A stretch of DNA of 64,000 nt from Nocardia nova (lineage in GTDB: Bacteria; Actinomycetota; Actinomycetes; Mycobacteriales; Mycobacteriaceae): the NCBI RefSeq assembly GCF_002933465.1, contig NZ_PSZE01000014.1, forward strand, positions 62,001-126,000, in the 5' to 3' direction. The position numbers and the translations under genes were made by a program. The notes beneath the pieces were generated by a model. The model did no database searches and had not been told where the DNA came from. It saw only the letters and a list, made by a program, of their open reading frames with translations. Shown piece by piece: positions 31,010 to 39,678 of the stretch (the stretch's first letter is position 1; every line of letters begins with the position of its first letter).

Positions 31010-31573
31010 ATGCCGTCGAATCGCAACATTCCGGGCCGAAAAGCACCGATTCCGGTGCCACCATCGGGTACGGCACACAGACCGCACGTCGAATATTTCG
31101 ATATCGCCGATCTCACCAGAACCGATTCCCGCGGTTTCGTCCATTCGGTCGACAGTTATCACGCCGAGCCGTGGGGACTGTATCTGGTCCGGGCCGCCGA
31201 TACCCCGCCCTACCGCTACACCGAGACCTGGCTGCTGCCGAGGCAGTCGATCCGCGTCACCATGCATCACGTCAACGCGGCGCACGATCGCGACCCGATC
31301 TATCACATCTATATCGGCAACTTCGCCAGGATCGAGCCGAAGCGCTGGCGGGCCGAGTACCACTACATCGACATCGTCGCCCGCAACGGCCACGTCTGCG
31401 AACTGCACGGAGTCGACGAACTGTTCGCCGCGCACGCGGCCGGTCACGTATCGGCCGAGACGGCTCAGCACGCGTTCGAGCAGGCCACCGCTGTCGTCGA
31501 CGGTATCGCCTCGCACGATCACAACTTCGAACGCTGGCTCACCACCCAGGGCATCACCCTGCACTGGCTGTAG
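31010..31573 (+). CDS. DUF402 (FomD-like) family protein, copy 1
   Basis: A 187-aa protein. The core is about 25-187: HVEYFDIADLTRTDSRGFVHSVDSY, WGLYLVRAADTP, RVTMHHVN, the conserved EYHYIDIVARNGHVCELHGVDEL with acidic metal-ligand residues, and the helical C-terminus. The DUF402 fold is found in FomD nucleoside phosphate hydrolases. An ATG at 30941 with GAGAAGGG upstream would add 23 residues; I chose 31010 because similarity to its neighbour begins just after it. It is followed 86 bases later by a clear paralogue in the same direction. Confidence 0.8.
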   Translation: MPSNRNIPGRKAPIPVPPSGTAHRPHVEYFDIADLTRTDSRGFVHSVDSYHAEPWGLYLVRAADTPPYRYTETWLLPRQSIRVTMHHVNAAHDRDPIYHIYIGNFARIEPKRWRAEYHYIDIVARNGHVCELHGVDELFAAHAAGHVSAETAQHAFEQATAVVDGIASHDHNFERWLTTQGITLHWL

Positions 31574-31659
31574 CCGCATCACCGCCCGCTCGCGCCGATG
31601 ATCATCCGGATCGCGGCGCGAGCCGGTGTTTCGCGAGTCCGCGGCGGTAGATTCGGGGC

Positions 31660-32184
31660 ATGACGCAGGGGCATGTGGTCGATCTGCATCGGCCGAAGAT
31701 CGAATACTTCGACCTCGCCGGGTCCACCAACACCGATCCGAAAGGCTTCGTGCGGCCGGTCGAGACGTATCGGACCGAATCGTGGGGGCTCTACATGGCC
31801 CGCCCCGCCGATCATCCGGAATTCCACTACCTCGAATCCTGGCTGCTGCCGGAGCTGTCGCTGCGCGCTACCATCTTCCACTTCCGCCCCACCCACCCCC
31901 GCGACCAGGACTTTTACCTCGATATCGGCGATTTCGCCGCGGCAGGACCGCACCTGTGGAAGTCGGTCGATCACTACCTCGACATCGTGGTCCGCACCGG
32001 CCGCGAGGCGATTCTGCTCGACGTCGACGAGCTCCTGGCCGCCCACGCCGCCGGATATCTGAGCCCGTCGCAGACGCAGCAGGCGATCGAGGCCGCGACC
32101 ACCGCCATCGACGGAATCGCCGCGCACGGGCATGATTTCGAAGCCTGGCTGCGCTCACGCGGCATCACGCTCCGCTGGCGCTGA
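31660..32184 (+). CDS. DUF402 (FomD-like) family protein, copy 2
   Basis: A 174-aa paralogue of the preceding gene, collinear along its length: KIEYFDLAGSTNTDPKGFVRPVETY, WGLYMARPADHP, DHYLDIVVRTGREAILLDVDEL and the shared C-terminus HDFEAWLRSRGITLRWR. The two are clearly alike but diverged, so the duplication is old. The Asp/His/Tyr residues of the DHYLDIVV segment are conserved, consistent with metal-dependent phosphohydrolase chemistry as in FomD. The start ATG lacks a strong ribosome-binding site. Function unknown. Confidence 0.82.
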   Translation: MTQGHVVDLHRPKIEYFDLAGSTNTDPKGFVRPVETYRTESWGLYMARPADHPEFHYLESWLLPELSLRATIFHFRPTHPRDQDFYLDIGDFAAAGPHLWKSVDHYLDIVVRTGREAILLDVDELLAAHAAGYLSPSQTQQAIEAATTAIDGIAAHGHDFEAWLRSRGITLRWR

Positions 32185-32309
32185 AGGCAGCCCCGAGTCC
32201 GGCGTGGCAGAGGAGACAACGAGTCGGGCTGCGCCGAACCCTTTTCCCCGCCGGTCCGCGGCAATAGGGTCCAACCAGTTGTCCGCATCCCTCTGGAACC
32301 AGGAGAGTT

Positions 32310-33272
32310 ATGGCTGATTCGTCTTCGCTACGTCGGGTCGGGAGTTCGGGGCTCGCGGTGTCGGTCGTCGGACTGGGCACCAACAACTTCGGGATGAAGC
32401 TCGATCTCGAGCAGAGCAGGGCGGTGCTGCACGCGGCGCTCGACCACGGCATCAACCTGATCGATACCGCCGACTCCTATGGGGAATCGGAGCGGCGAAT
32501 CGGCGAGATCCTGCAGGGCAAACGCGACGACGTCGTCATCGCGACCAAGTTCGGCAACGACGTGCGCCGCCTCGGCGGGGACAACGGCGAGGACTGGGGC
32601 GCGCGTGGCTCACGCCGCTACATTCGCCGGGCGGTCGAGCAGTCGCTGCGCCGGCTGCGCACGGACTGGATCGACCTCTACCAGCTTCATCGCCCGGATC
32701 TGGCGACACCGATCGAGGAGACGCTGTCGGCGCTGGACGATCTCGTCCACGAGGGCAAGATCCGGTACCTGGGCCATTCGAACTTCACCGGCTGGCAGAC
32801 CGCGGACGCCGAATGGACCGCACGCACCCGCAATCTCGAGCGATTCATCAGCGCGCAGAACGAATACAGCCTGCTGCAGCGTGGGATCGAGGCCGACCTG
32901 GTGCCGGCGCTCGAGCACTACGGGATCGGGCTGCTCCCCTACTTCCCACTGGCGAGCGGTCTGCTCACCGGTAAGTACAAGCGCGGCGTGCCTGCCCCCG
33001 AAGGCAGCAGGATCCAGGCGTGGGGCCGGGAATCCGCACTCACGGACGCGGTGTTCGACATCGTGGAACAGCTGGAGGACTTCGCGGCGCAGCGTTCGAT
33101 CACCCTGCTCGACGTCGCCATCGGCGGTCTCGCCGCGCGGCCCGCGGTGAGTTCGGTGATCGCCGGCGCCACCTCACCCGAACAGGTCGAGGCCAATGTC
33201 CGGGCCGGGCAGTGGCAGCCCACCGCCGAGGACCTCGCGGAGATCGACCGGATCACCTCCGTATCGCACTGA
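32310..33272 (+). CDS. Aldo/keto reductase
   Basis: A 320-aa NADPH-dependent TIM-barrel oxidoreductase. The tetrad is visible: Asp52 and Tyr57 in DTADSYGESERRIGE, Lys80 in IATKFGN, His127 in LYQLHRPD. The cofactor-binding end is SSVIAGATSPEQVEANV. The usual GVSNF motif is GHSNFT here. The ATG has AGGAGAG upstream. Closest by eye to the YghZ/potassium-channel-beta-like AKR group. It converges on coaE with a 64-base gap. Substrate unknown. Confidence 0.93.
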   Translation: MADSSSLRRVGSSGLAVSVVGLGTNNFGMKLDLEQSRAVLHAALDHGINLIDTADSYGESERRIGEILQGKRDDVVIATKFGNDVRRLGGDNGEDWGARGSRRYIRRAVEQSLRRLRTDWIDLYQLHRPDLATPIEETLSALDDLVHEGKIRYLGHSNFTGWQTADAEWTARTRNLERFISAQNEYSLLQRGIEADLVPALEHYGIGLLPYFPLASGLLTGKYKRGVPAPEGSRIQAWGRESALTDAVFDIVEQLEDFAAQRSITLLDVAIGGLAARPAVSSVIAGATSPEQVEANVRAGQWQPTAEDLAEIDRITSVSH

Positions 33273-33336
33273 CCGAGGTACGGGCGCCCGGCCGAAATGC
33301 GTTCTGCCGGTGCGCCCGATCGCGGGGGTGCCGGTG

Positions 33337-34533
33337 TCAGGCGCGGGGAACTCGCTCGTAGACCTTGTCGAACCAGGGCTCCTTCACCGACAGGTACGCC
33401 GCAACGGCCTCGCCGCCCACCTTGCCCGTCGCCTCCGCCTCCGCGCGGCGCTTGATCTCCAGATATTCGGCACGGGCGTCGGCGTCCGCGCGCAGCCAGT
33501 CGCGGAAGTCCGAGGCGAACCGCTGCCCCGGCGAACCGTCCACGCGCACATGGATATTCGCGAGCCGCCCGGGATCGGCATTGCCGTGCAGACGTTTCGC
33601 CCACAGTTCGGTATCGGTGCCCGCGGGGTCCTGCGGCGTCGGTTTGGGGTTGTCCCCGGTGACCGAGTCGATCGGGGGAAAACCGGCGGCCGCCAGCCGG
33701 TCTCGCAGCGCGTCGGCCGTCGCGAGGTCGGCGACCGTGATCTGGATGTCGATCACATCCTTGGCGGGCAGCCCGGGCACGGCGGTGGAACCGACGTGAT
33801 CGATGCGGCGCGCGTCGCCACCGCAGGCCAGCCACAGCCGGCCGATCAACCGCTGCGCCTGTGCCGGCCACCGCGGATCCGGCTCGACCAGTCGCACCGC
33901 CCCGGTCGAGCGCGCCGGGGTCCGGGTGCGCACATTGTGTTCGAACGGCACCAGGCGCTGCTCCCACAACGCCCGCACCTGCGGCGCCAGCGCCTCGGCG
34001 TCGGAGTTGTTGTCCAGCAGGACATCCGCGGCCGCACGCCGCTGGTCGTCACTTGCCTGTGCCTTGATCCGCGCCAGCGCGTCCGCGCGGCTCACGCCGC
34101 GGAACTGCTCGAGCCGGTGCACGCGAGTCTGCTCGTCGGCCATCACCACCACGACGAGATTCATCATCGCGCCGAGATTGTTCTCGACCAGGAGCGGAAC
34201 ATCCTGCACCACAATCGCATCCGCCGGCGCGGCGGCGATCAGCTCGGTCGTGCGCCGGCCGACCAGCGGATGGGTGATCGCGTTCAGCGTCGTGCGTGAC
34301 TGCTCGTCGGCGAAGGCGACCGCCGCGAGCGCGGGTCGGTTCAAACTGCCGTCCTCGGCCAGGATTTCCGGGCCGAACGCCGCGACCAGTGCGGCGAGAC
34401 CCTCGGTGCCGGGCTCGACGACCTCGCGGGCGATGGCGTCGCTGTCGACCAGAACAGCTCCGTGTTCCACCAGCAGCCGCGCCACCGTCGACTTACCCGC
34501 TCCCATGCCTCCGGTGAGACCGATACGCAACAT
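33337..34533 (-). CDS. coaE: Dephospho-CoA kinase fused to a GrpB/UPF0157 domain
   Basis: A 398-aa two-domain protein. Residues 1-200 are dephospho-CoA kinase, the last step of coenzyme A synthesis: P-loop GLTGGMGAGKST at the N-terminus, the DSDAIAREVVEPG acceptor segment and VVQDVPLLVENN. Residues about 215-398 form the GrpB/UPF0157 nucleotidyltransferase-like domain: VRLVEPDPRWPAQAQ, RIDHVGSTAVPGLPAKDVIDIQ, ending VKEPWFDKVYERV. The same fusion exists in M. tuberculosis Rv1631. The start at 34533 gives MLRIGLTGG; the GrpB role is not established. Confidence 0.96.
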   Translation of the reverse strand: MLRIGLTGGMGAGKSTVARLLVEHGAVLVDSDAIAREVVEPGTEGLAALVAAFGPEILAEDGSLNRPALAAVAFADEQSRTTLNAITHPLVGRRTTELIAAAPADAIVVQDVPLLVENNLGAMMNLVVVVMADEQTRVHRLEQFRGVSRADALARIKAQASDDQRRAAADVLLDNNSDAEALAPQVRALWEQRLVPFEHNVRTRTPARSTGAVRLVEPDPRWPAQAQRLIGRLWLACGGDARRIDHVGSTAVPGLPAKDVIDIQITVADLATADALRDRLAAAGFPPIDSVTGDNPKPTPQDPAGTDTELWAKRLHGNADPGRLANIHVRVDGSPGQRFASDFRDWLRADADARAEYLEIKRRAEAEATGKVGGEAVAAYLSVKEPWFDKVYERVPRA

Positions 34534-34823
34534 TTCCCCAGTCTCGCATCCCACCACGGGGTCCGCGCCCGCACCCCGGCCGCGGGGCGATCGGGATGAT
34601 TACCCACCGCGTGAATCCTTTCCACCTCATCCACGCGGTATTGCCCATTCCGTGACGCCGGTGATATCGATTCGCAACTTTTTCCGCCCGATACCGACCG
34701 GTGGTCGGCAACTTTCCGACACGCCGGGGTCGAAGTCACGCAAAATCCGCAACCCCACACTTTTGTTCCGCTACTGTTTCGCCGCGGGCGATCCAGGCCA
34801 TCCGAGCTAGCGAAGGAAGATCA
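34534..34823. other. Gap upstream of coaE
   Basis: About 290 bases holding divergent promoter sequence for coaE and for the candidate small gene. The segment 34780-34820 includes the GAAGGAAG ribosome-binding site of that gene. No other feature is seen. Confidence 0.4.
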
Positions 34824-35030
34824 TTGGGCACCACAAACATCCAGTCGGGTCGCCACCGGCTGGGTATGGCAGGCACCGTGCACTGCATTCGGATTCCCGC
34901 GGTTGCGGCAGCACTGGCCGAACATCGCCGTTCGTGGTTGACCGCCCTCCTCAGCCCGGCGCGGCACAGCTTCGCGGCCATGCGCAGCCGCGGCGGCGCC
35001 ACCCGCTGGATTCCCGCCACGGCGAGCTGA
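34824..35030 (+). CDS. Candidate 68-aa small protein with a TTG start
   Basis: A 69-codon frame begins at TTG, seven bases after GAAGGAAG, and ends 19 bases before a classic terminator. The product is basic and partly hydrophobic (MAGTVHCIRIPAVAAALAEH, then RRSWLTALLSPARHSF), with an amphipathic helix about residues 25-50 and no recognised domain. The tight ribosome-binding site, frame and T-tailed terminator together argue for a real transcript on this strand. It may be a small protein or an RNA; homologues were not checked. Confidence 0.5.
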   Translation: MGTTNIQSGRHRLGMAGTVHCIRIPAVAAALAEHRRSWLTALLSPARHSFAAMRSRGGATRWIPATAS

Positions 35031-35049
35031 CCAGTACATCGAACGTTCG

Positions 35050-35085
35050 GCGGCCCACCGCGGATTCGGTGGGCCGCCCGTTTTT
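35050..35085 (+). terminator. Intrinsic terminator with T run
   Basis: A perfect 11-bp stem GCGGCCCACCG (35050-35060) paired with CGGTGGGCCGC (35067-35077), a 6-base loop, then CCG and TTTTT (35081-35085). It terminates plus-strand transcription from the candidate small gene and may also face the end of the phospholipase gene. Confidence 0.85.
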
Positions 35086-36614
35086 CACACCAGGCCGCTC
35101 GGGCTTCGACGCGAGCCCGATTCCTGGCTCGGCATCGCATTCGGCGGCACCGGATAGGGAATTCCCTTACCGGCGGTACCGAGCGCGACATTCGGCCCAC
35201 ATTGCGCGAGTGCGGAACCCGATTTCGGTTTCGGATCGGTAATTCGCGGCGGCACGGAATCGGGCGTCGAACCGAAATCGAATGCCGAGGTCATATCGCC
35301 GGTGACGCTGCGCCGCCAGGCGGTCACATTCGGAACCTCCACGCCGAAACGGCGTTCCAGCAAACGCAATTGCGAGGTGTGGTCGAAGGTCTGCGAGGCG
35401 ACCAGCCCGCCGCGTGAATATGGCGAGATGACGAAGCACGGGACGCGGTAACCCAATCCGATCGGACCCGCGACACCGTTGGCCGCCGATACCTGGCCGA
35501 GATCCACCGTCAGGTACTCCCCCGGTGTGCCGGGAGGCGGGGTCGGCGGGGTGACGTGATCGAAGAAGCCACCGTTCTCGTCGTAGCTCACGATGAGCGC
35601 GGTCTTCTCCCACACCTTCGGATTGGAGGTGAGGATATCGAGCACCTGCATGATGCCCACCGCCCCCAACGCCGGTGGCAGCGCGGGATGTTCGCAGTTG
35701 AACAGCGGCGGGATCACCCACGACACCGAGGGGAGGCGATCGGCGGCCACGTCCGCGGCGAAATCCTGCGGATACACCGGGGCTTTGCCGCGCTTGGCGA
35801 GTTCGGAATTCGGGTCCGCGGCCTGTTTGAAGCACCCCATCATGCCGTCGAGGATCACCGACGAGATCGGGCCGACATCGCGGTTGTTGTAGATCTTCCA
35901 GTCGACGCCGGCCTCCGAGAGGTTCTCCGGATAGGTGCGCCAGCTGTAGGCGTTCTGCGGGATCAGCGTCGGCGTCTCCACCATCGGCCCGCCGGCCAGA
36001 CCGTCGGGGTCGATGGTGGCGGAGACCCAGTACAGCCGGTTCGGGTCGGTCGGGCCGAGTACCGAGCAGTGGTAGTGGTCGCAGAGGGTGAACGCATCGG
36101 CCAGCTCGTGGTGAACCGGAATATCGGCGCGGGTGTAGTACCCCATGGCCGCCGGACCGTTGGCAGCGCCGACGCTGGCCACCGACATCGGCATCCAGCG
36201 GTCGTTGCGGCCGCCGTTCCACGCCTCGTGCATACCGGCCCAGGAATGATCGGGATCGTTGACGCACTCGCCGTCGAGGGTCGCGCCGCGGGTGGTATCG
36301 AGCCGGAACGGGACGATGAACCCGTCGGCGGTGGGCCCGACGCCGGGTGCGTAGCCGTACTGCTTCCACACCGTCGAGGGGTCGTCGAAACCTCTTACGC
36401 CGGAAAGGGTTCCGAAGTAGTGATCGAACGAGCGGTTCTCCTGCATGAGCAGGACGAAATGCTCGATATCGCCGAGCCCGCCCATCCCCGCCGGGTCGGC
36501 CGCGTGCGCGCGCTCGATGATCGGATTCGCCCAGGTGGCCAGGGCCCCCGCTCCACCGGCCGCCATGGCCTTCGCCAGAAAATCACGCCTGTTGATGCCG
36601 TCGAACAGACCCAT
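35085..36614 (-). CDS. Phospholipase C, Tat-exported (PlcA-D-like)
   Basis: A 509-aa phosphoesterase (PF04185 type) that cleaves phospholipids outside the cytoplasm. It opens with a twin-arginine signal: NRRDFLAKAMAAGGAGALATW (Arg9-Arg10). The catalytic family motif LLMQENRSFDHYFGTL follows at about 55-70, with DENGGFFDHVTPP and RVPCFVISPYSRGG further on. The layout matches mycobacterial phospholipases C. The ATG at 36614 is chosen because it starts the signal peptide; upstream in-frame sequence consists of 18-bp repeats and is unlikely to be coding. The C-terminal 40 residues are low complexity. Confidence 0.93.
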   Translation of the reverse strand: MGLFDGINRRDFLAKAMAAGGAGALATWANPIIERAHAADPAGMGGLGDIEHFVLLMQENRSFDHYFGTLSGVRGFDDPSTVWKQYGYAPGVGPTADGFIVPFRLDTTRGATLDGECVNDPDHSWAGMHEAWNGGRNDRWMPMSVASVGAANGPAAMGYYTRADIPVHHELADAFTLCDHYHCSVLGPTDPNRLYWVSATIDPDGLAGGPMVETPTLIPQNAYSWRTYPENLSEAGVDWKIYNNRDVGPISSVILDGMMGCFKQAADPNSELAKRGKAPVYPQDFAADVAADRLPSVSWVIPPLFNCEHPALPPALGAVGIMQVLDILTSNPKVWEKTALIVSYDENGGFFDHVTPPTPPPGTPGEYLTVDLGQVSAANGVAGPIGLGYRVPCFVISPYSRGGLVASQTFDHTSQLRLLERRFGVEVPNVTAWRRSVTGDMTSAFDFGSTPDSVPPRITDPKPKSGSALAQCGPNVALGTAGKGIPYPVPPNAMPSQESGSRRSPSGLV

Positions 36615-36648
36615 GCCGGTGCCGAGACCTTCCGCGTCGGTGAAATGA

Positions 36649-36720
36649 ACAGTGCCGGTTGACAGGACAGTGCCGGTTGACAGGATAGTGCCAGCTGACA
36701 AGACCGGGCCGGCTGACAGA
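36649..36720. repeat. Four 18-bp tandem repeats upstream of phospholipase C
   Basis: Unit ACAGTGCCGGTTGACAGG occurs at 36649-36666 and 36667-36684 (identical), with two degenerate copies to 36720. The array lies 35 bases upstream of the plc ATG on the coding side. It may be a regulator-binding array or a slippage product. Confidence 0.75.
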
Positions 36721-36805
36721 GGACAGTGGCAGATCCTCGCCGAGAACAATGGATCGGCGGTATCGACGCGGTGACGACGGGCTGAATGGGTAGCCCGGAG
36801 ATAGG

Positions 36806-36838
36806 CGAAGGCCCCGGTCCATCGGACCGGGGCCTTCG
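36806..36838 (-). terminator. Terminator after rpsA
   Basis: A perfect 15-bp stem (arm CGAAGGCCCCGGTCC, 36806-36820 with 36824-36838) around a 3-base loop, starting 15 bases after the rpsA stop. The T tail is poor. Confidence 0.8.
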
Positions 36839-36853
36839 TTTCAGCTCAGCGAA

Positions 36854-38365
36854 TTACGCGTTGCCGGACAGCTTCTCACGCAGCGCCGCGAGCTGCGCGT
36901 CGCTGGCCAGCGAACCGCCGGCCGGCTCCGAGGAGCTGGAGGACGAGCTCTGCGCGCCGCTCTCGGAGGAGTAGTTACCGGAGGCACCACCGTTGGCGGC
37001 CTCGGCGGCGGCGTCGGCCGCCATCTTCTCCATCTGAGCGGTGTGCATCTTGTGGCGACGCTCGGCCTCGGCGTAGCGGCCTTCCCACTCTTCCCGCTGC
37101 TTGTCGAAGCCCTCGAGCCATTCGTTGGTCTCGGGGTCGAAGCCCTCGGGGAAGATGTAGTTGCCCTGCTCGTCGTAGCTGTCGGCCATGCCGTACTTCG
37201 ACGGGTCGAACTCGGCGTGGTAGTCCTCGTTCGCCTGCTTCAGCGACAGCGAGATCCGGCGACGCTCCAGGTCGATGTCGATGACCTTGACCATCGCGTC
37301 GTCGCCCACGGCGACAACCTGGTCCGGCACCTCGACGTGGCGCTCGGCCAGCTCGGAGATGTGCACCAGGCCCTCGATGCCCTCTTCGACGCGCACGAAC
37401 GCACCGAACGGAACCAGCTTGGTGACCTTGCCGGGCACGATCTGGCCGATGGCGTGGGTGCGGGCGAACTGACGCCACGGGTCTTCCTGGGTCGCCTTGA
37501 GCGACAGCGAAACCCGCTCGCGGTCGAGGTCGACGTCGAGAACCTCGACGGTGACCTCCATGCCGACCTCGACCACCTCGGACGGATGGTCGATGTGCTT
37601 CCAGGACAGCTCGGAGACGTGCACCAGACCGTCGACGCCGCCGAGATCGACGAACGCACCGAAGTTGACGATCGAGGACACGACGCCCTTTCGGACCTGG
37701 CCCTTCTGCAGCTGATGCAGGAACTCGCTGCGCACCTCGGACTGGGTCTGCTCCAGCCAGGCGCGGCGGGACAGCACCACGTTGTTGCGGTTCTTGTCCA
37801 GCTCGATGATCTTGGCCTCGATCTCCTTGCCGACGTACGGCTGCAGATCGCGGACGCGGCGCATCTCGACCAGGGACGCCGGGAGGAAGCCACGCAGGCC
37901 GATGTCCAGGATCAGACCACCCTTGACGACCTCGATGACGGTGCCCTTGACGGCCTCGTCCTTCTCCTTGAGCTCCTCGATGGTGCCCCACGCCCGCTCG
38001 TACTGAGCCCGCTTCTTCGACAGGATCAGGCGGCCTTCCTTGTCCTCCTTGGTGAGAACGAGGGCCTCGACCTCATCGCCCACGGAAACGACCTCGGCCG
38101 GGTCGACATCGTGTTTGATGGACAGTTCGCGGGAAGGGATGACGCCTTCGGTCTTGTAACCGATGTCGAGCAGAACCTCGTCGCGGTCGACCTTGACGAT
38201 CGTGCCTTCGACGATGTCTCCGTCGTTGAAGTACTTGATCGTCTTGTCGATGGCGGCGAGGAAGTCCTCGGCGGAGCCGATGTCGTTGACGGCTACCTGC
38301 GGCGAGGTGACGGTGGTGGGCATATGTTGGGTTGCTCCGGACGGATTGTGGTCGGTAGTGGACAT
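36854..38365 (-). CDS. rpsA: 30S ribosomal protein S1
   Basis: A 503-aa mRNA-binding ribosomal protein with four S1 OB-fold repeats: about 50-120 (GDIVEGTIVKVDRDEVLLDIGYKTEG), 140-205, 222-292 (RKGVVSSIVNFGAFVDLGG) and 308-378 (PGKVTKLVPFGAFVRVEEG). A disordered Ser/Ala/Gly tail ends ASDAQLAALREKLSGNA, the same end as mycobacterial RpsA, where it has been discussed as a pyrazinoic-acid contact. The start at 38365 has GAGAG upstream; an in-frame ATG 14 codons later (MPTTVTSPQVAV) matches the mycobacterial start and cannot be excluded. Confidence 0.97.
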   Translation of the reverse strand: MSTTDHNPSGATQHMPTTVTSPQVAVNDIGSAEDFLAAIDKTIKYFNDGDIVEGTIVKVDRDEVLLDIGYKTEGVIPSRELSIKHDVDPAEVVSVGDEVEALVLTKEDKEGRLILSKKRAQYERAWGTIEELKEKDEAVKGTVIEVVKGGLILDIGLRGFLPASLVEMRRVRDLQPYVGKEIEAKIIELDKNRNNVVLSRRAWLEQTQSEVRSEFLHQLQKGQVRKGVVSSIVNFGAFVDLGGVDGLVHVSELSWKHIDHPSEVVEVGMEVTVEVLDVDLDRERVSLSLKATQEDPWRQFARTHAIGQIVPGKVTKLVPFGAFVRVEEGIEGLVHISELAERHVEVPDQVVAVGDDAMVKVIDIDLERRRISLSLKQANEDYHAEFDPSKYGMADSYDEQGNYIFPEGFDPETNEWLEGFDKQREEWEGRYAEAERRHKMHTAQMEKMAADAAAEAANGGASGNYSSESGAQSSSSSSSEPAGGSLASDAQLAALREKLSGNA

Positions 38366-38379
38366 TGGAACTCTCGGTT

Positions 38380-38497
38380 TTGCTGTGAAGTCACAGCGGT
38401 GGAACTACGTTGACGGCCATGCACAGCACATCGCTGCGACACAGCACAACGCTGTACTCACTGCAGAAACTCACAGCATCGGCTGCGAAATCACAGC
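38380..38497 (-). promoter_or_regulatory. rpsA leader with a repeated CACAGC/GCTGTG motif
   Basis: Upstream of rpsA the hexamer CACAGC (plus strand) occurs five times, at 38390, 38422, 38440, 38472 and 38492, with spacings 32, 18, 32 and 20. The first is half of a near-perfect dyad GCTGTGA-AG-TCACAGC (38380-38395), 14 bases before the start codon. The pattern suggests a diverged 50-bp duplication, a regulator-binding array or S1 autoregulatory RNA. Confidence 0.45.
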
Positions 38498-38796
38498 CCG
38501 CGGGCAACTTCCGAAATCCGTAACCCCTGCGCCCGGTACCGAGCGCTACAGTACCGACAGCGGCTACGCAAATGCCGAAGACACTCGCGGGAAACAGAGT
38601 ACGCGACGTGAGTTACGCCAAGCAAACACGGGTCCCCACCCGCACCATGATCATACGTCCAGCACCGAACACCGTTCCCGCACAGGGTGGTACCCGTCAC
38701 GGCCGAGATGTGATCACCCCGGGCGCGCACGCGCCGGCCGGATCGGAGACGGCGTCCGCGGGGGCGCGGACCGGGCCGTGCCATACGCTGCGAACC

Positions 38797-39678
38797 ATGT
38801 CCGACGACCCGCATCCGGCCCTCCTCGACGACGAGCGCCACGCCCAGGCCAACGCCCTGCTCGGCACCGCGCGGGTGACCCGCGCGACCGTCGGGTCGGC
38901 GGCCAGCGAGCGCGCCAACCGGCGCTGGTGGGATGCCGATGCCGCGCAGTACCACGACACCCACGCCGACTTCCTGGGCGTCGACTCCGAGGCCGGAGAA
39001 TTCGTCTGGTGCCCGGAGGGGTTGCACGAGGGCGACTGGCACCTGCTGGGCGAGGTCGCCGGGCGGCGAGTGCTGGAGATCGGCTGCGGATCGGCGCCGT
39101 GTTCACGTTGGCTGGCCGCCCAGGGAGCGCATCCCGTCGGACTGGATCTGTCGCGCGCGATGCTCGATCGCGGTCTCGTGGCCATGGCACGCGGCGGACC
39201 GCGGGTGCCGCTGGTACAGGCCGGCGCCGAGGCGCTGCCGTTCGCGGCCGAATCGTTCGATCTGGCGTGTTCGGCGTTCGGTGCGATTCCGTTCGTCGCC
39301 GATGCCGCCCGGGTGATGCGAGAGGTGGCCCGGGTGCTGCGGCCGGGCGGGCGCTGGGTGTTCTCGGTGAATCATCCGATGCGGTGGATCTTTCCCGACG
39401 ACCCAGGCCCGGACGGACTGCGCGCCACGATCCCCTATTTCGACCGCACGCCCTACGTCGAGGTCGACGCCGACGATGAACCGATCTACGTCGAACATCA
39501 CCGCACGATCGGCGATCGGGTCCGCGACATCGTCGGCGCGGGCCTGATCCTGCTCGACATCGTCGAACCCGAGTGGCCGGAGTGGCTCGAGCGCGAATGG
39601 GGTCAGTGGAGCCCGTTGCGCGGTGAGATCTTCCCCGGCACAGCCATTTTCGTTACTGAGAAGCCGCCGCGGCATTAG
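38797..39678 (+). CDS. Class I SAM-dependent methyltransferase (UbiE/type 11)
   Basis: A 293-aa enzyme. Motif I VLEIGCGSAPCSRWLAAQG (about 92-110) binds SAM; DLSRAMLDRG and the AEALPFAAESFDLACSAFGAIPF segment follow, then VLRPGGRWVFSVNHP. The first 90 residues are a helical cap with RRWWDADAAQYHDTHADF. The C-terminal half has a substrate region rich in Glu/Trp. The start ATG (MSDDPHPAL) was chosen as the first with coding-like sequence. Its last 26 bases overlap the end of the convergent repeat-protein gene. Substrate unknown. Confidence 0.9.
   Translation: MSDDPHPALLDDERHAQANALLGTARVTRATVGSAASERANRRWWDADAAQYHDTHADFLGVDSEAGEFVWCPEGLHEGDWHLLGEVAGRRVLEIGCGSAPCSRWLAAQGAHPVGLDLSRAMLDRGLVAMARGGPRVPLVQAGAEALPFAAESFDLACSAFGAIPFVADAARVMREVARVLRPGGRWVFSVNHPMRWIFPDDPGPDGLRATIPYFDRTPYVEVDADDEPIYVEHHRTIGDRVRDIVGAGLILLDIVEPEWPEWLEREWGQWSPLRGEIFPGTAIFVTEKPPRH

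Noticed and set aside
36615..36749. A longer start for phospholipase C that would include the repeats
   Set aside because: It would place 45 residues before the Tat signal, which must be N-terminal.
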